From Aquilaria yunnanensis (taxonomy: Eukaryota > Streptophyta > Magnoliopsida > Malvales > Thymelaeaceae), in assembly GCA_039654915.1 (NCBI GenBank), contig CM077597.1, forward strand, positions 38,786,001-38,850,000: a DNA stretch of 64,000 nucleotides, given 5' to 3'. Shown piece after piece: positions 10,906 to 23,490 of the stretch; the stretch's first letter is position 1, and every line of letters starts with the position of its first letter. The notes beneath the pieces were generated by a model. The model saw only the letters and a program-made list of their open reading frames with translations, made no database searches and had not been told where the DNA came from. Position numbers and translations under genes: made by a program.

Positions 10906-13900
10906 TACTATGTAAATGCATGCATATTGGTCCAACCATTATGCACATATTCACATTTTATGCACACCATGGCAGCAAGGAAGGGGAACAATAGCACAAG
11001 TCTTAATCTTGGCTACGACACATTAGGCAATCTTCTTAAGTTTAAGTAACCAGCCACTGCACCTGAATCTTCTTCCAAAAACTGTACTAATCTAGATGTA
11101 CCCCTGTTTTCTTTGCCTGATTATCAAGTAAAGACTTAAATCAAAAAATGGAATTTTTTTTTTACATCAATAGCCCACTTATGAACCAAGTTATAGATTT
11201 TTTAATTTGGTTACAAAATTTTGACCAAATGAACAGGAAATTTGCCAACTTTACGACATCATAACATTGGCTACAGGGATCCAAATGTATAAATTCAAAA
11301 TCACAGATAAACCTATAGATGTACTATAGGTGTGGTCAAAATTTCATGCCAAGATTCAATCTAGATAGAGAGATATAGAACTTTGAGTGCAGTGTCAAAA
11401 TTCTGGTCACTTTATGATTATTTTGCCCATACAAAATTTCATAAGTGTGCAAACACTTCATTCACAAGGAGTAAACCCCCCAAGGCTATTCCATACATCT
11501 CCAATATACATACAAATTACATGCTCTTGCATCAAGAAACAATATGTGGCCAAAACAGAATTTACAAGTAAGCAGCCTCTCATTCACACTTAGGCAGCTT
11601 TGCACCACATCACATACATAGCCAAAACATTACTCAAATGTTCACATACTTGTCTCATTTTACATACACTACATGTGCATGCATTCATGCATTACATAAT
11701 GGTCTTAAATCATCTAAATATTCAACCTAAGTTATAGGAGTGCCTGAGACACATTGGACTCTAGAAACAGGATGCTGGACAGCTGCTAAATAACACAATA
11801 AGCACCATCACTAAATATAACAAATGTGCTCCTAAAATCACCAAAATTTCCAGATCACAATGAGACATATGGAAGTTTAAGTACCTGAAAATTCATGGAA
11901 AAAGTCAAACCACAAAGGTTAGTTTGAATGTGATCTTTCTACAGGATGTGAAATGGCCAGATTTGAGGGGAGTAAGTTTCATTATGAAACTTAGTAAGGG
12001 TAACACTTGTGCTCCTAAGGAAATGTGACCCTCATTAAAACCTTCATCCAAAGTCACTAAAAAAAAACCACAATGCATATTTTCAAGATATAGCAACCAA
12101 ATGCAGCAGCCATTCACAACCAACAAACACATGAAATGCGGTAGCAACATAAACCATAGGTTAGTCCATAAAACATGCAATAAACTTAAGTAAATCACTA
12201 TGGAAGCCCTCCTCAAGCTAATGATTGGTCTTAGGATGATTTTAAAATTTTTAGTACTAACTTTGGGCACTAAAAACTATCATTTCACTACCATCATTGT
12301 GCACTTCACACTAGATCACAAAACCTTCAATAAGTGCACTCCCATCATTAAGCTTGGTTTATCAAGCTCATGGCTCTCTTCCAAACTTAGCCCTAGCTTC
12401 ATGGATGCTTGAAAATAGAGTAAACAATCCATGAGAGCAAGAGAACACTTACCAAGCTGGGTAGGCAGAATTTTAAGCTTGTTCCTTGAAGCATTCAAGC
12501 AATAGCTCTAGTTTACTTCCAATTGCTTCCTTTTGCCTTCAATTTCAAATAGGTTTATGTTTGGAGGTATGGTGGCTATGGAGGAATTATGGAGGAGGGT
12601 GGGCTACATCTCTTGGCTGGTATGGTTGAATATGAGAGAAGAAAAGGTGGTCTTGACAACTTAAATTGTCAAAAGCACACTAAACACACTTAAGTGGTCA
12701 TAACCTTGCTTTATGTTATTGTCCTTGCTACAAAACAATGGTTTCTTAGTCTTAAACTCTTGGCCCACATTTGTGTTGGGTTTCAGGAGCCAAACAGCGC
12801 AGCGGAATTTAACCGAAACCCTCCAGGATCCAAGTGAAACGGGGTAAACCGGGTGTTCGAAAATTTCATACCTAATTTTCGGTTGAGATCTCTCACTCAA
12901 CTGTAGAGTCAAATCACAAAACCTGAACAGTTGACGTGTTCAGGCTCTCTATGGTATCCACACGAGCCTCTCGGGATCACCACGCTTCCACCACGTCCTG
13001 GCAGATGCGTTTCTCTTGCACTCGCAGTGCTAGCTTGCGTCCTCCAAGGAATTGCAAGAGAAGAGTGTGGCTGTCCTTTTGGGAGGCTAGGGCAAGGAGA
13101 CCTGCGAATTTCTCACTTAAAAGTTGTATTTATAGTGAGACTCAACTTCCAGGCCTAATGGGTTTCAAAGCCCTAATCCAATTAGGATTTAATTTCGGGC
13201 TTAATAATGGCTCAACTCCTTGGCCCATTATTAATACGAAATTAAAGTGAAACCATAACCCAAATAATTAGCCCATGCACTCTAATGATCCAAATAGCTC
13301 TACGTGTGCGACCCAATAGGCTCTTGCCATGTTGGCAATGATCATAAATCACATTTATGATCATAAGCAATGAGCGGTGTCTAGCAACACATCATTGCTA
13401 CCCAAGTGACAAGATTGTCGGTGAATCGACTAAACCTTTATGATCATCACCGATATATGCCATTGTCCCTTTGTCCAAGATATCAAGACTAAGCACAAGA
13501 CATGGAATGTGTCACTCTCGTATAGCCCAATCTTCGGTTTCTTGATTACCGAGTAGACCAAATTAAACTGATGACATTAATATCATATATCAACTCATCG
13601 GAGCATGGCCATGCATTTTCTAAGTCTTACTCTATCAAGGGGCCCAAAGATATCACTCCCGTTACATAGGAGGGACAAATCCCATCTTGATCATACAAAT
13701 CCCTCCGCATGATATGTGACATACCCAATGACCTCCTTCAAGTTCACTCAGTTACGAGCAACAAAGGAAAGTATCAAAGTATGTGACTCACATGTAGGGA
13801 ACCTTGATGATCTTAGGTCGAAGGACTACATATACCATGATCACTGTGAGAATCACTTATGACACTCATATAACGATCCATGAAGTGTTCTCATGGTGGG

Positions 13901-14674
13901 TCGGTCCAGTACACAAGTTCTCCAACTTGTACCCATATGTAGACTACATATCTCATATTAGTCTCCACATATGCTAGTCATTATGTATTATTGCAACCCG
14001 CTCCACAATAATACTAGACTAGGGACGTTTAAGAATATCATTATTCTAGGGTTACAATTATGTTTATTATGTTACGCAGAAACAAAACAACAAACAAAAT
14101 TGCTGGATTAATGCCTCAATAAAATATCATGACTCAATTTGCAAAAATACAATCATCTCATGATTGGCTTTTTGGGCACAACACTAACAATTTGGCCATC
14201 CTTATCTTTCTATAGCAGCTGCTCCTTAGGTGGGATAATCCCACAGTTTCACCTTTTGACTTAAGTCAAAGACATACACATCTTAAGGCTTACATTAGAA
14301 CACTTAGGTCCTTTATGCCTTTTGTGTTTTCTTTATCCTTAGTTGTCTTTCATAAGCAATTTGGTCCTTCAATAGCACTTTCATGCCATTCATATCCTTT
14401 TGATTGCTCTCCAAAGCTATTTCTTGAGATTTTTGCAATTAAGTACTTGAATTTCCAAAACCTTACAAAAAAGTCCATAAGTTGCTTGATAAACAAGAAA
14501 TCATTAAAGCTTTTCTTGGGGGCCAAGTTACCAACTTGGAACACTTTCAAGGAGGTATTGATCATGCCTTTTACCCCTCACACTTCAATCACTATGATGA
14601 GAATTACACAATATAATGGTTTTTGACCATTATGCCACACTTTGTAATTCTTCCATTTTTGTAAGGTGGTAACA
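10906..14674 (-). repeat. LTR-A, minus orientation, truncated and interrupted
   Basis: The two parts, 10906-12773 and 14190-14674, join into one minus-strand LTR-A once the copia solo LTR between them is removed. On the - strand it opens with TGTTACC at 14674, but its 3' end is missing at 10906. It lies head-on against the + strand gag-pol that starts at 14675, while the LTR on the other side of that gag-pol (19216) is on +, giving an inverted arrangement. Confidence 0.85.
12774..14189 (-). repeat. Solo copia LTR (family C), TSD ATTTG
   Basis: The LTR is 1416 bp, opening TGTTAGTGTTGTGCCC on the - strand at 14189 and ending CCCAACA at 12774. A perfect 5-bp duplication ATTTG lies at 12769-12773 and 14190-14194. 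It matches the LTRs of the copia element at 37838 and the solo copy at 48554. A TATAAATA box on the - strand is at 13127-13134. No internal sequence remains, so it is a recombination product. The 104-codon + strand frame inside it recurs in the 48554 copy but is antisense to the LTR and unsupported as a gene. Confidence 0.95.
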
Positions 14675-15640
14675 AATCCCTTAGTCTATGACCATTCCTC
14701 GACCAGGAATGAGATTGAAGAAGGCCATCAGAGATGAGGTAGGAGAGGGCAAAGAAATCATAGAGTGAATCACCATGCTAAGAAGTCTCATAGATTGAAG
14801 AAAGAAAGAGCTGAGTATCGGAAAGGCCTAGATGAACTCAGAATGTTGGAGAGTTCCAAGGACTAAGGCCTCCACAGTTTGATGGAAGAGCTAGCCTAGA
14901 GAGGGCTGAGGAGTGGTTTATTTTGATAAAGAAGATGTTTGAGAGGATGACACTCAACTCCACCAAGAAAATATCATCGGCTACCTATAGTTTGGTAAGC
15001 AGTACAAAGATGTGATGGAGAAACATTAGAGGTAGGTTTGCTGTCCTAATGGGCAGAGGCCTAGGAGGAGATATAAGGGTGACCTGGTCAGAGTTTACCT
15101 AGCTCTTCCCAGAGCAATATATTAGTGATGTAATCAAGGACATGAAGCAAGCTGAATTTGATGCTCTAAGTTAGGACAACCTAAGTGTCCTAGAGTATGA
15201 GTACAAATGTAATTAGTTGGTGAGGTTTGCTCCCCAATATTATGGACTGGAAGTGTTGCAAGCCAAAAGATTTGTTAGAGGCCTAAAATCAGATATCAAA
15301 AATGCTGTGAGGTCATTTAGAGTAGTGACGTATTATGAGGTAGTGTAAAAGGCTCTATTAGTAGTGCAAGAGGAGTACGAGAATAATTACTTTCCTAGTG
15401 GACCTGGGGAAAGTAGCCACTTAGGAGGCAAGCAGAAGAAGGCTGCACATGGTAGGAGAATTGCCAAAAGTTACCATCCGGGTAGTGAGGGCAAGGTTAA
15501 AGGGAAATTCCCTTGCCTTAGGTGCCCTAAGTGTAAGAAATTTCATGGAAAGAAACCTTGCTACTTTGAAACCAAGCATGTCTGAAATTTGGTGCCTTGG
15601 ATCATTGGATCATGAACTGCCCACATGCTCAAGGAAGAAG
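14675..15640 (+). pseudogene. Chromovirus gag remnant
   Basis: From about 14850 the frame reads the Gag core, with Pro-Pro-Gln-Phe-Asp-Gly followed by a Glu-Glu-Trp-Phe, the usual opening of plant chromovirus capsid domains. The C-terminal part (15364-15585) is basic and carries the Cys-Pro-Lys-Cys start of a nucleocapsid-type Cys cluster at 15520-15565. Several stops interrupt it, mostly TAG. Gag binds the genomic RNA and forms the particle. The adjoining left LTR is on the opposite strand, so this element's own 5' LTR, primer site and leader are missing. Confidence 0.75.
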
Positions 15641-15728
15641 GCTAGAAGACCAAGGTCTAGTGAGGCCTACTAGAGCAGGACCAAGATAGGGAGCACCTAG
15701 AGAGGGATAGCATAGATCAATTCCTCCA

Positions 15729-16240
15729 GTGCCATGGCCTCTAGTATGGAGCATTGGTAGAGTGTTCGAAGTGAAAAGACCAGAGGCACTAGAGCAGGGA
15801 AGAGCACAAAGAGGTAACATTTACCTAAATGGTATGCCTGTTAGTGTTCTATTTGACACTAGTGCATCTATGTCTATAATGGCTAGGAAATTGGTTGATG
15901 CCATGAATTTGCTTCTTGAAAACATGCTTAGTATATCCTTAGTGAAAATAGTAGGTAGTCAATGTTTTTTCACTAATGAACTAGCTAAGGATTGTGAGCT
16001 AGTTGTAAGAAAGACAAAGGTTATGATAAATCTGCTAGTGTTGGACATTCCTAAGCATAATATAGTGCTAGATATGAATTGGCTTGCTATGCATAACATA
16101 AGAATTGATTGGGCTAAGAAGAAAATCACATTACCTGATAGTGAAGTGCATGCATTAGGGAATTCTAAGGAATTAGTGTATGAAGTAAATGGCATGGAAC
16201 TAGAGGTAAAATGCATGGCATGAAACTAGAGGTACGAGAT
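15729..16240 (+). pseudogene. Chromovirus aspartic protease remnant
   Basis: A 164-codon open stretch contains Val-Leu-Phe-Asp-Thr-Ser-Ala-Ser (active-site Asp near 15856), the retropepsin signature with Ser where most family members have Gly. A Val-Leu-Asp-Met-Asn-Trp-Leu follows, like the second conserved protease block. The enzyme would cut the Gag-Pol polyprotein. It lies between the gag remnant and the reverse transcriptase, the normal order, but its frame ends before RT begins. Confidence 0.8.
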
Positions 16241-16329
16241 GAGATACCTATGATTTCTGAGCATGATTACTAGTTTGCACTGAATGAATTGCACTGTGAT
16301 GAGGAAGTAGATAGAATATGTGTTGTGAG

Positions 16330-17668
16330 AGAGTTTCCACAACTCTTTCCTAAAGACCTACTAGGTATTCCTCCACCAAGGGAGATTTAGTTTGAGATGA
16401 AGCTATATCTGGGTGAGTCAAATATCCATTCCTCCATACAGGATGCCTATCACAGAAATGGATGAGCTCAAGAATCAACTTGATGAACTTCTTGAAAGAG
16501 GGTTCCAAAGACCAAGTTCTTTATCGTGGGGAGGTCCAGTGCTCTTTGTGAAAGAAAATGATGGATCATTGAGACTATGCATCAACTATAGGAAGCTTAA
16601 TACAGTGACTATCAAGAACAAGTATCCACTCCCTAGGATTGAGGATCTATTTGATCAACTCAAAGGAGCTAAGATCCTCTCCTAGATAGATTTAAGATCT
16701 GGATACTTTTAGTTGAGAGTAAAGAAAGAGGTTATTCTTAAGATAGCATTCAAGGCCAGATATGGGCATTATGAGTACACAGTCATTCCATTTGGTTTGA
16801 CTAATGACCTAGCTGCTTTCATGGACTTGATGAACAAAGTGTTCAGATCACATCTGGATAAATTTGTGGTTGTGTTTATTGATGACATCCTAATGTATTC
16901 CAATGATGAAAATGAACATGAACATCACTTGAAGATTGCCTTAAAGACTTGGCCAGATCATCAGCTTTATTCCAAGTTCTCCAAGTGCCAATTCTAGATA
17001 AGGGAAGTGTCTTTCTTAGGACACATTATAGATGCATAACGCATTAAGGCAGACCTTGAAAAGGTCAAGGCAGTACAAGAGTGGGAAGACCAAAGATTGT
17101 AAAGGAAATTAAGAGCTTCCTAGGATTGATTGGATGCCACAGAGGATTTGTATCAGGCTTCTCCATCATTGACTCAACTCTTACTCATCTGGCTATGAAG
17201 GGTAAAAGGTTTGAGTGGATTGAGAAATGTGAAAAGACTTTCTAGGAGCTCTAGAAGAGGTTGATTGAAACTCCAATATTGACTCTTCCTAATCCAAGTA
17301 AGCCTTACATCATTAATGCAGATGCATCTAGATCTGGGTTAGGTTATGTACTTATGTAAGATAGAAATGTCATTGCTTATGGGTCAAGGCACTTGAGACC
17401 CCGCGAGCAAAATTATCCTACCCATGACCTAGAGCTGGCAACAGTGATTTTTGCTTTGAAGCGATGGAGCCATTCCTTGAAGGGCAGTTCCTTTGTGATC
17501 TACACTGACCATAAGAGCCTAATGTACTTCTTCACTCAGAAAAAGTTGAACAAGAGGCAAAGAAGAAGATTGGAGTATATCAAGGACAATGATTGCAGTA
17601 TAGAGTACACAAAGGGTAAAGGCAATCTGCTAGCAGATGTCGTGAGTAGGAAGTACACAAATAACTAA
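16330..17668 (+). pseudogene. Chromovirus reverse transcriptase and RNase H remnant
   Basis: RT blocks are readable in order: Leu-Cys-Ile-Asn-Tyr-Arg-Lys-Leu-Asn at about 16577-16600, a Pro-Phe-Gly-Leu block at 16790-16800, and the catalytic Phe-Ile-Asp-Asp with Asp codons at 16881-16886. RNase H follows at 17260-17668, with an Ala-Asp-Ala-Ser near 17317, a Tyr-Thr-Asp-His-Lys-Ser-Leu at 17500-17520 and a final Ala-Asp-Val near 17632. The domain is broken by stops, for example at 16682, 16709 and 16995, and by frame changes around 17090. The protein would copy genomic RNA into DNA. Confidence 0.88.
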
Positions 17669-17759
17669 TCATGATGAGTAGAATAGTCTGATATGCCTAT
17701 GGCATAAGTGGTAAAAGTGAAAGGAAGCTCAAGTCTATAAATTGACTATCTAGTTTGAA

Positions 17760-18985
17760 TGGATTGAAGAGGTCAAAAAGGCACAGGAGATAGATCCTGA
17801 GTTGAAAAAGATTTCAAGAGAGGAAGAAGGTCCCTTGAATGAATCATTTGCCTACAAGCAAGGATTACTGTGCATCAAAAACCAAATTTATGTGCCTAAA
17901 GGACTAGAGCTTAGGAATGAAATACTCGAAGAATATCACACATGCAAGTTGAACATCCATCCAGAAAGTGAGAAAATGTATAAAGACTTGAAGACTCACT
18001 TCTAGTGGCCAAACATGAAAAAAGACATAGCTATTTATGTGTCCAAATGTGCCACATGCCAGAGGGTAAAGGTAGAGCACCAGAAGCTAGCTGGTACGCT
18101 ACAGACTCTAGCTATACCACTGAAGAAGTGGGGCAACATAACCATGGACTTTTTGACTGGGTTGCCTATGACAACATTAAGGCATGATACAATCTAGGTC
18201 ATTTTGGATAGGCGAACCAAATGTACCCACTTCTTAGCTACTAAACTCATAGATTGTCTAGAGAAGTTGGCTCATATGTATATCCAAGAGATAGTAAGAC
18301 TGCATGGAGTTCTAGATCTATAGTGTCAGACAGAGATCCAAGATTTACAGCTCGATTTTAGAGTGCTTTGTGACCAAAATCTACTTGAGCACTGATTATC
18401 ACCCTTAGATTGATGGGCAATCAAAAAGTGTGATATAGATACTGAAGGACATGCTCAAGAGCTATGTGTTGGATTTGAAGAGTGAATGGGACCACCACAT
18501 GCCATTGGTGGAATTTTCCTACAACATTAGTTATGAAAGCGCCATTGGCATGGCACCTTATGAAGCATTATATGGAAAAAGGTGCATGATACCCCACTAT
18601 TGAGTGGAAGCCTTAGATAGACTAGAGTTGGGTCTCAAAATCATTGAGGAGACAACTTGCAAGACCAAGAAAATTCAAGAGAAATTAAAGGCAGTCAATG
18701 GAATAACCACAACCTATGTGAATAACAGAAGGAAAGACTTGGAATTTGAGGTTGGTGACAATGTTTAGCTAAAAGTTGCACCAACCAAAGGCACTGTCAA
18801 ATTTGGTAGAGAAACCAAGTCAGCTTCAAGATATATAGGTCCTTATGAAATCTTGGACACAGTTAGCAAGGTAGTATATAGGTTAACTCTACCATTAAGC
18901 TTGTCAAGTGTTCATAAAGCTTTTCACATTAGTATACTTAAGAAGTGTCTACTGGATGCCAAGCTTGCTATTGCAGTGGAAGACA
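17760..18985 (+). pseudogene. Chromovirus integrase remnant
   Basis: The zinc-binding start has the His pair near 17936-17962 and the Cys-Ala-Thr-Cys at about 18047-18062. The catalytic core keeps its first Asp (18147-18149, in Ile-Thr-Met-Asp-Phe) and second Asp (18329-18331, in Ser-Asp-Arg-Asp). The expected third acidic residue is Lys here (codon 18424-18426). The C-terminal module shows Tyr-Ile-Gly-Pro-Tyr-Glu at 18826-18843, the GPY/F signature. Stops, mainly TAG, and a frame change near 18360 inactivate it. Integrase would insert the cDNA into the host chromosome. Confidence 0.88.
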
Positions 18986-19198
18986 TAGAGTTGTAACTTA
19001 ACTTGATATATGATGAGAAACCTATAGCTATCTTAGCCAAGGATACCAAAAGGTTAAGGGACAAGCTCGTTCCCATGGTTAAAGTTTAATGGTTACACTA
19101 CTCTGAAAGGGAAGCAACCTAGGAAATTGAGAAACACCTAATGGAGAGGTGTCCTACAGATTACATAAAGCTAATGGAAATTTTGGAGGACCAAATTG
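18986..19198 (+). pseudogene. Chromodomain-like C-terminal tail of integrase
   Basis: After the GPY/F module, the reading resembles the chromodomain of plant chromoviruses: an acidic start, a Lys-Arg-Leu-Arg-Asp-Lys turn, Val-Pro-Met-Val-Lys-Val, then an aromatic His-Tyr-Ser-Glu-Arg-Glu-Ala-Thr strand and a terminal helix. Such tails guide integration to marked chromatin. Two TAG codons interrupt it. The same segment occurs on the - strand at 33640-33848. Confidence 0.7.
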
Positions 19199-19215
19199 TT
19201 TAAGGGGATGAGGAT
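19199..19215 (+). other. Polypurine tract before LTR-A
   Basis: AAGGGGATGAGGA at 19202-19214 directly precedes the TG of the LTR. The purine run and its position mark the 3' end of the gag-pol body. Confidence 0.7.
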
Positions 19216-19239
19216 TGTTACCACGTCACAAAAATGGGA

Positions 19240-19289
19240 GAATTACAAAGTGTGGCATAATGGTCAAAAACCATTATATTGTGTAATAC
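19240..19289. repeat. Conserved imperfect hairpin at the LTR-A start
   Basis: ATAATGGT (19257-19264) and ACCATTAT (19270-19277) pair around a five-base loop. Outside them GAATTACA (19240-19247) pairs with TGTAATAC (19282-19289) with one mismatch. The same structure is visible in the copies near 14595-14645, 30455-30505, 33555-33600 and 33884-33930. Confidence 0.75.
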
Positions 19290-20845
19290 TCACCATAGTG
19301 ATTGAAGAGTGAGGGGTACAAAGTATGATGAACATCTCCTTAAAAGTATTCCATGTTGGTAACTTGGCCCCCAAGAAAAGCCTTAAGGATTACTTGTTTG
19401 TCAAGCAATATATGGACTTTTTTGTAAGGTTTTGAAAGTTTAGGTACTCAATTGTAGAATTCTCAAAACAGAGCTAAGGATTATGAAAAGGATATGGATG
19501 GTATGAAAGTTCTCTTAGAGGACCAAATTGCTCATGGAAGACAGGTTTGGACAATGAAAACACAAAAGGCTTTAAGGACCTACGTGTTATAGTGTAAGGC
19601 TTTGGATGTCCATGTCTTTGACTTAAGTCAAAGAGAGAGATTTTTGGGTTATCCCATTCAAGGGAGGGGGGACTAAGGTATGGTGAGGAAGTCAAATGTT
19701 GGCCAAGAAATTAAGACTAAGAAACCATGGTCTTGTACCAAGGAAAATGACATAAAGCATTGTTAAGGCTAGTTAAGTGTGTTTCTGCAGTTAAGTCCAT
19801 ATAAGTGGCCATCTTCCTTATCTCTCGTGTTTGGCCTCTTCTAGTGGAAAAGAAATGTAGACCCCTCACTTGCACACTTCTTCCATAGCCAGCATCCCTT
19901 CAAACATGCAACTACTAGCAATTGAAGTCAAGGAACCACAATTCAAAGCTTATTAGTGCTATTGCTTGGGTGCACCTAGGATCAAGCTCAAATTTCAGCC
20001 TACCCACAAGGTAAGGAGTTCTGTTGCTCTCATGGACTGTTTACTGTATTATTTAAACACCCATGGAGCTAAGAATAAGTTTGGAAGTGAGCCAACTACT
20101 TGATGAACCAAGCCTAGTGAGGGGGGTACAGTTAGTGAAGGTTTCGGCCTTAATGTAAAGTGTACAGTGATGGAATAAAAAATTGGGGTTTCTAGAGCCT
20201 AAAGTTTGTACTAACTAGTATTAAAACTCTCCTAAGATGAAGCTTAAGCTTGAGGAGGGCTGCCATAGTGATTTGCATATGTTTATTGCATGTTTTATGG
20301 ACTAGCCAATGATACTTGTTGCTGCCACATACATATGTTTGATGTCTGTCTTTGGCTGCTGCATTTGGTTGCTTTTTGCTCGATATATGAATTGTGTTTC
20401 TTGTGTTTTCATGTCTTTGAATGCAGGTAATATCAAGGCTAATATAACCTTAAGCACCTAAGTGTGCTCCTTACTAAGTTTCCAAGTGAAACTTAGCTCC
20501 CCTCAAATTTGTCCATTTCAAGTGTTGCAGATAGATCTCATTCAAACTGACCTTTGTCATTTGTTTTTTGATCTAAAATTTTAGGTACTTGAACTTCCAT
20601 GTATCTAGTTGTGATTTGGAGTGTTTGGTGATTTTAGGAGCACATTTGGTATTTTTAGTGATGGTGCTGATTGTACTATACAACAGTTGTCCAACATCTT
20701 GTTTTTGGAGTGCATTGTGTTTAAGCTCTCCTGTAACTAGGGTGCCTGTTTTAGCTTATTTGAGAACATTATGTAGTACATGGATGCATGTACATGTAAT
20801 GCATGTAAAGTTTGGACAAGTATATGAACAATTATGGGTTGTTTT

Positions 20846-23490
20846 TGTTATGGCTATCCTAGTGGAAAGCTAAGTTGGAACCTTATTTCAAGTTCACATA
20901 GCAAGAATAGGTATGTTGGGCAAAGTTTACTAAGTTTTGAGAAATTTAAGGCACTAAATGAGGTTTAGGGGCAAAATGGTAATTTTGCATCTGAAGAGTC
21001 GGGCAGAGTCCTGGTAGTTGAAAATGAGTTTTTAAAACCAAACTTCTACTTTTAACTCAAGTTTAGTTCAAATCAACAAGATTTAACCATGTTTGATTAA
21101 AGTTACCAAAAGGAGGGGACTTATTTGTAACATTTTAAATACGTTGGTGGCTTGGGGTTTTAAAAGAGTTTATAAGTAGGTAAAGGAGGGGCAGGCTTCC
21201 ATTTTCTTCCTAAACCCGAGTTCACCCTTCTCTCTACCAATTCTCCATCAATTCAAGCTTAAAATCACAAGGTTTTCATGGAAATTTAAGCCATCAAGGG
21301 TATACAAGCTATGGAAGGCTTGTTTCAAGCATGATTTAAAGTTTTTGGAGTTTGGAACCAAGTTTTCCACTATCCCCTATTTTTTATGTGAGGTAACTTG
21401 TGATTTCTTGGCTGTTTCTTGTTTAGGAAGTGATTAGAAGCTTGGGTTTTAGTTAGAAGTTAGTAATTTGGTGTTTTATGGCTTTGTTTGCTTGGAACTT
21501 AGGTAGACTTTGAGGAACTCAGTTTTTGGTGGAAAAGTTGATTGATTCTTGCTTCTGAATTGAAACTAAGGTAACGGAGTTATGTTTTTTTGCTTTATTA
21601 ATGTTATTGGATAGAGTTTGCTTGATGAAATCAAGTAGTTTTGGCGACAGCAATAGTTAGTGGTTTGGTTTGATCATGGTGGACTAGTGTATTTGGCTTG
21701 ATTGGAATGATGTTATAATGCATCATAGGAAGGCTTGTGATGGTTAGTTGTGGTCTCTGCAATGTGTAGTTCATGTATGTTAAGTTTGAAGGCTATCCAT
21801 ACATGTTTGATATGTTTGGAAAGTGTTCAAAGTTCATAGCAGTAAAACTAGAAGTTTTCTAGGCACTTCATAAGGTTGGTGACATTTCACCAATCAATAC
21901 GAGTTCCCACAATGTGTCACCAATACCTCAGAAATTGGCAGAACGTCGACAACTGTGGCGATGTGTTGCCGAGATAGCATTGACACCCGATTTTATTTTC
22001 TTCATAACTTTTTGCTCAGGTGTCTAATTGAGGTGATTTTAGATTCCACGTGAAGCTAAGAGAGAGTACTATCATTTCCATGCCTTAAAAACACTTGAAC
22101 TGGTTTAGTTTTAAAGTTTTTTAAACTCAAAGTGAAGGCAAGTTTTAAAGGAAAATAAGGCCACAATAGAGCACCATTAGTTGGGTACAAGGTTTAGTAA
22201 CATCGAAAGCCTAGTTGAGACTAAGGATTTGAGGCTTCAATGTGGAAACCTTAGTGCACCTAGTTGGGGTTCCGAATAACCTAATAAATGAGTCCAACCA
22301 TGATCATTACCACTTCACTAGTGTGAAGCAAGTAATGGTGGATAGGGGAGCACCATGGATGAAGGCTTAGTGCAGTTGTTGCCTAGCCAAGCCATGCCTT
22401 GAGGTACAAGTGAAAGCCTAGTACATCCTTGGTAGGTTAAATGGGAAGAGGCAGAGTGCACAAGTGACCTAGTCAAGTCTAAAGGACTTAAGGCACTATG
22501 TGGAGGCCTAGTATACCTACTGGATTTTTTATAGCATAAGCAAGGAGCATCCACCATGTTCATCTGAAAAACAACAAAGGGAAGGCTATGTTACTGCATC
22601 AGGTAGTAAGCTAAGGCGTACTAGGAGCGAGTTAGTGGCTAGAACTCGCTAGGCACAGTGTGACGCCTCATGAGGTGAACTAGGATGAGGAGAGGTCTCA
22701 AGGGACCTAGTTATATGTACATATATCAGAGCCTCAGGCTATATGAGCTCAAAGTATGTTACATATGTTCTCAAACGAGGAGTTAGTATTTTTCTTGCAA
22801 GTTGAAGACCCCTTACTGAGAATCTTTGATTCTCACTCCCTTACTTTTTGTTGTGCAGTTTTGGGCGTCGTTGAGCTAGCAACCATTGAGGGTTGTTGAG
22901 CTAGGCTTATGAGTAGGTATTTAGTTTATTGGAATCTTTATAATTCTAGTTTATGGGTTGCTTGTTGGTTAAGTTATGGTACTAACTACAGTTGTCTTTT
23001 TGGCCTATAGAGGCTAGTGAACCACAAGGGAGGGCTTATGAAGCTTGCCACTGGGAGTTTGCTCTAAGGTGGAAACTTGGTTCTGGATCTCAGTACAGTC
23101 ATTCAGTGTATAGTTTTAATATAGTAGTTTGCCTCCAATGGTCATGTTGAATAGTTTACTCTAGAGTTACTCTTGGGAGCATAGTCTACTTTTGTTTGGA
23201 TGCTTGCACACAATCGATTATGTGTAGTTAATTCCACTTAATTGCTTTGAATGCTTTGACAGTTTTGATATTTGTTTTTACTAAATTATGCCATGGCAAT
23301 GTTTCAAGTACCATTTTTTTATTTTATTGATTAAGTCAAAGCATAAACTCATGCATGATTACATAGTAGGATTAAATAGCTAGAAGCATAAAGGTTTTAA
23401 CTTGTGCGCATGTATTCAATTAGCCAATTGCAACTAACATTGGATAAGTTCCCATAGGTTTCCTAGGCAGGCCCATGAGGGGTCGTGTCA
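20846..23490 (+). repeat. Solo LTR-B, TSD GTTTT
   Basis: The LTR runs from TGTTATGGCT to TCGTGTCA, 2645 bp. The 5-bp duplication GTTTT is at 20841-20845 and 23491-23495, and the host LTR-A resumes on both sides. It is the same subfamily as 30752-33171 and related to 6324-9201. A cluster of decayed dyads lies at 21876-21972. Confidence 0.93.
21876..21972. repeat. Palindrome cluster in LTR-B
   Basis: TTGGTGACATTTCACCAA at 21876-21893 has seven-base perfect arms. Related words follow at about 21904-21923 (GTGTCACCAA) and 21954-21972 (TGGCGATGTGTTGCC). These resemble the Athila unit TGGCGACGCGTCGCCA with CpG changed to TpG or CpA. Confidence 0.65.

Noticed and set aside
12936..13250. 104-codon frame in copia LTRs, also open at 48717-49031 and partly at 38802-39047 (-) and 41979-42200 (-)
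   Set aside because: It is antisense to the LTR. The copies are recent, so shared openness is expected by descent; two of four are already shortened. No recognisable domain.
20589..20873. 94-codon + strand frame
   Set aside because: It runs across the LTR-A/LTR-B insertion boundary at 20846, so it is a chance fusion.
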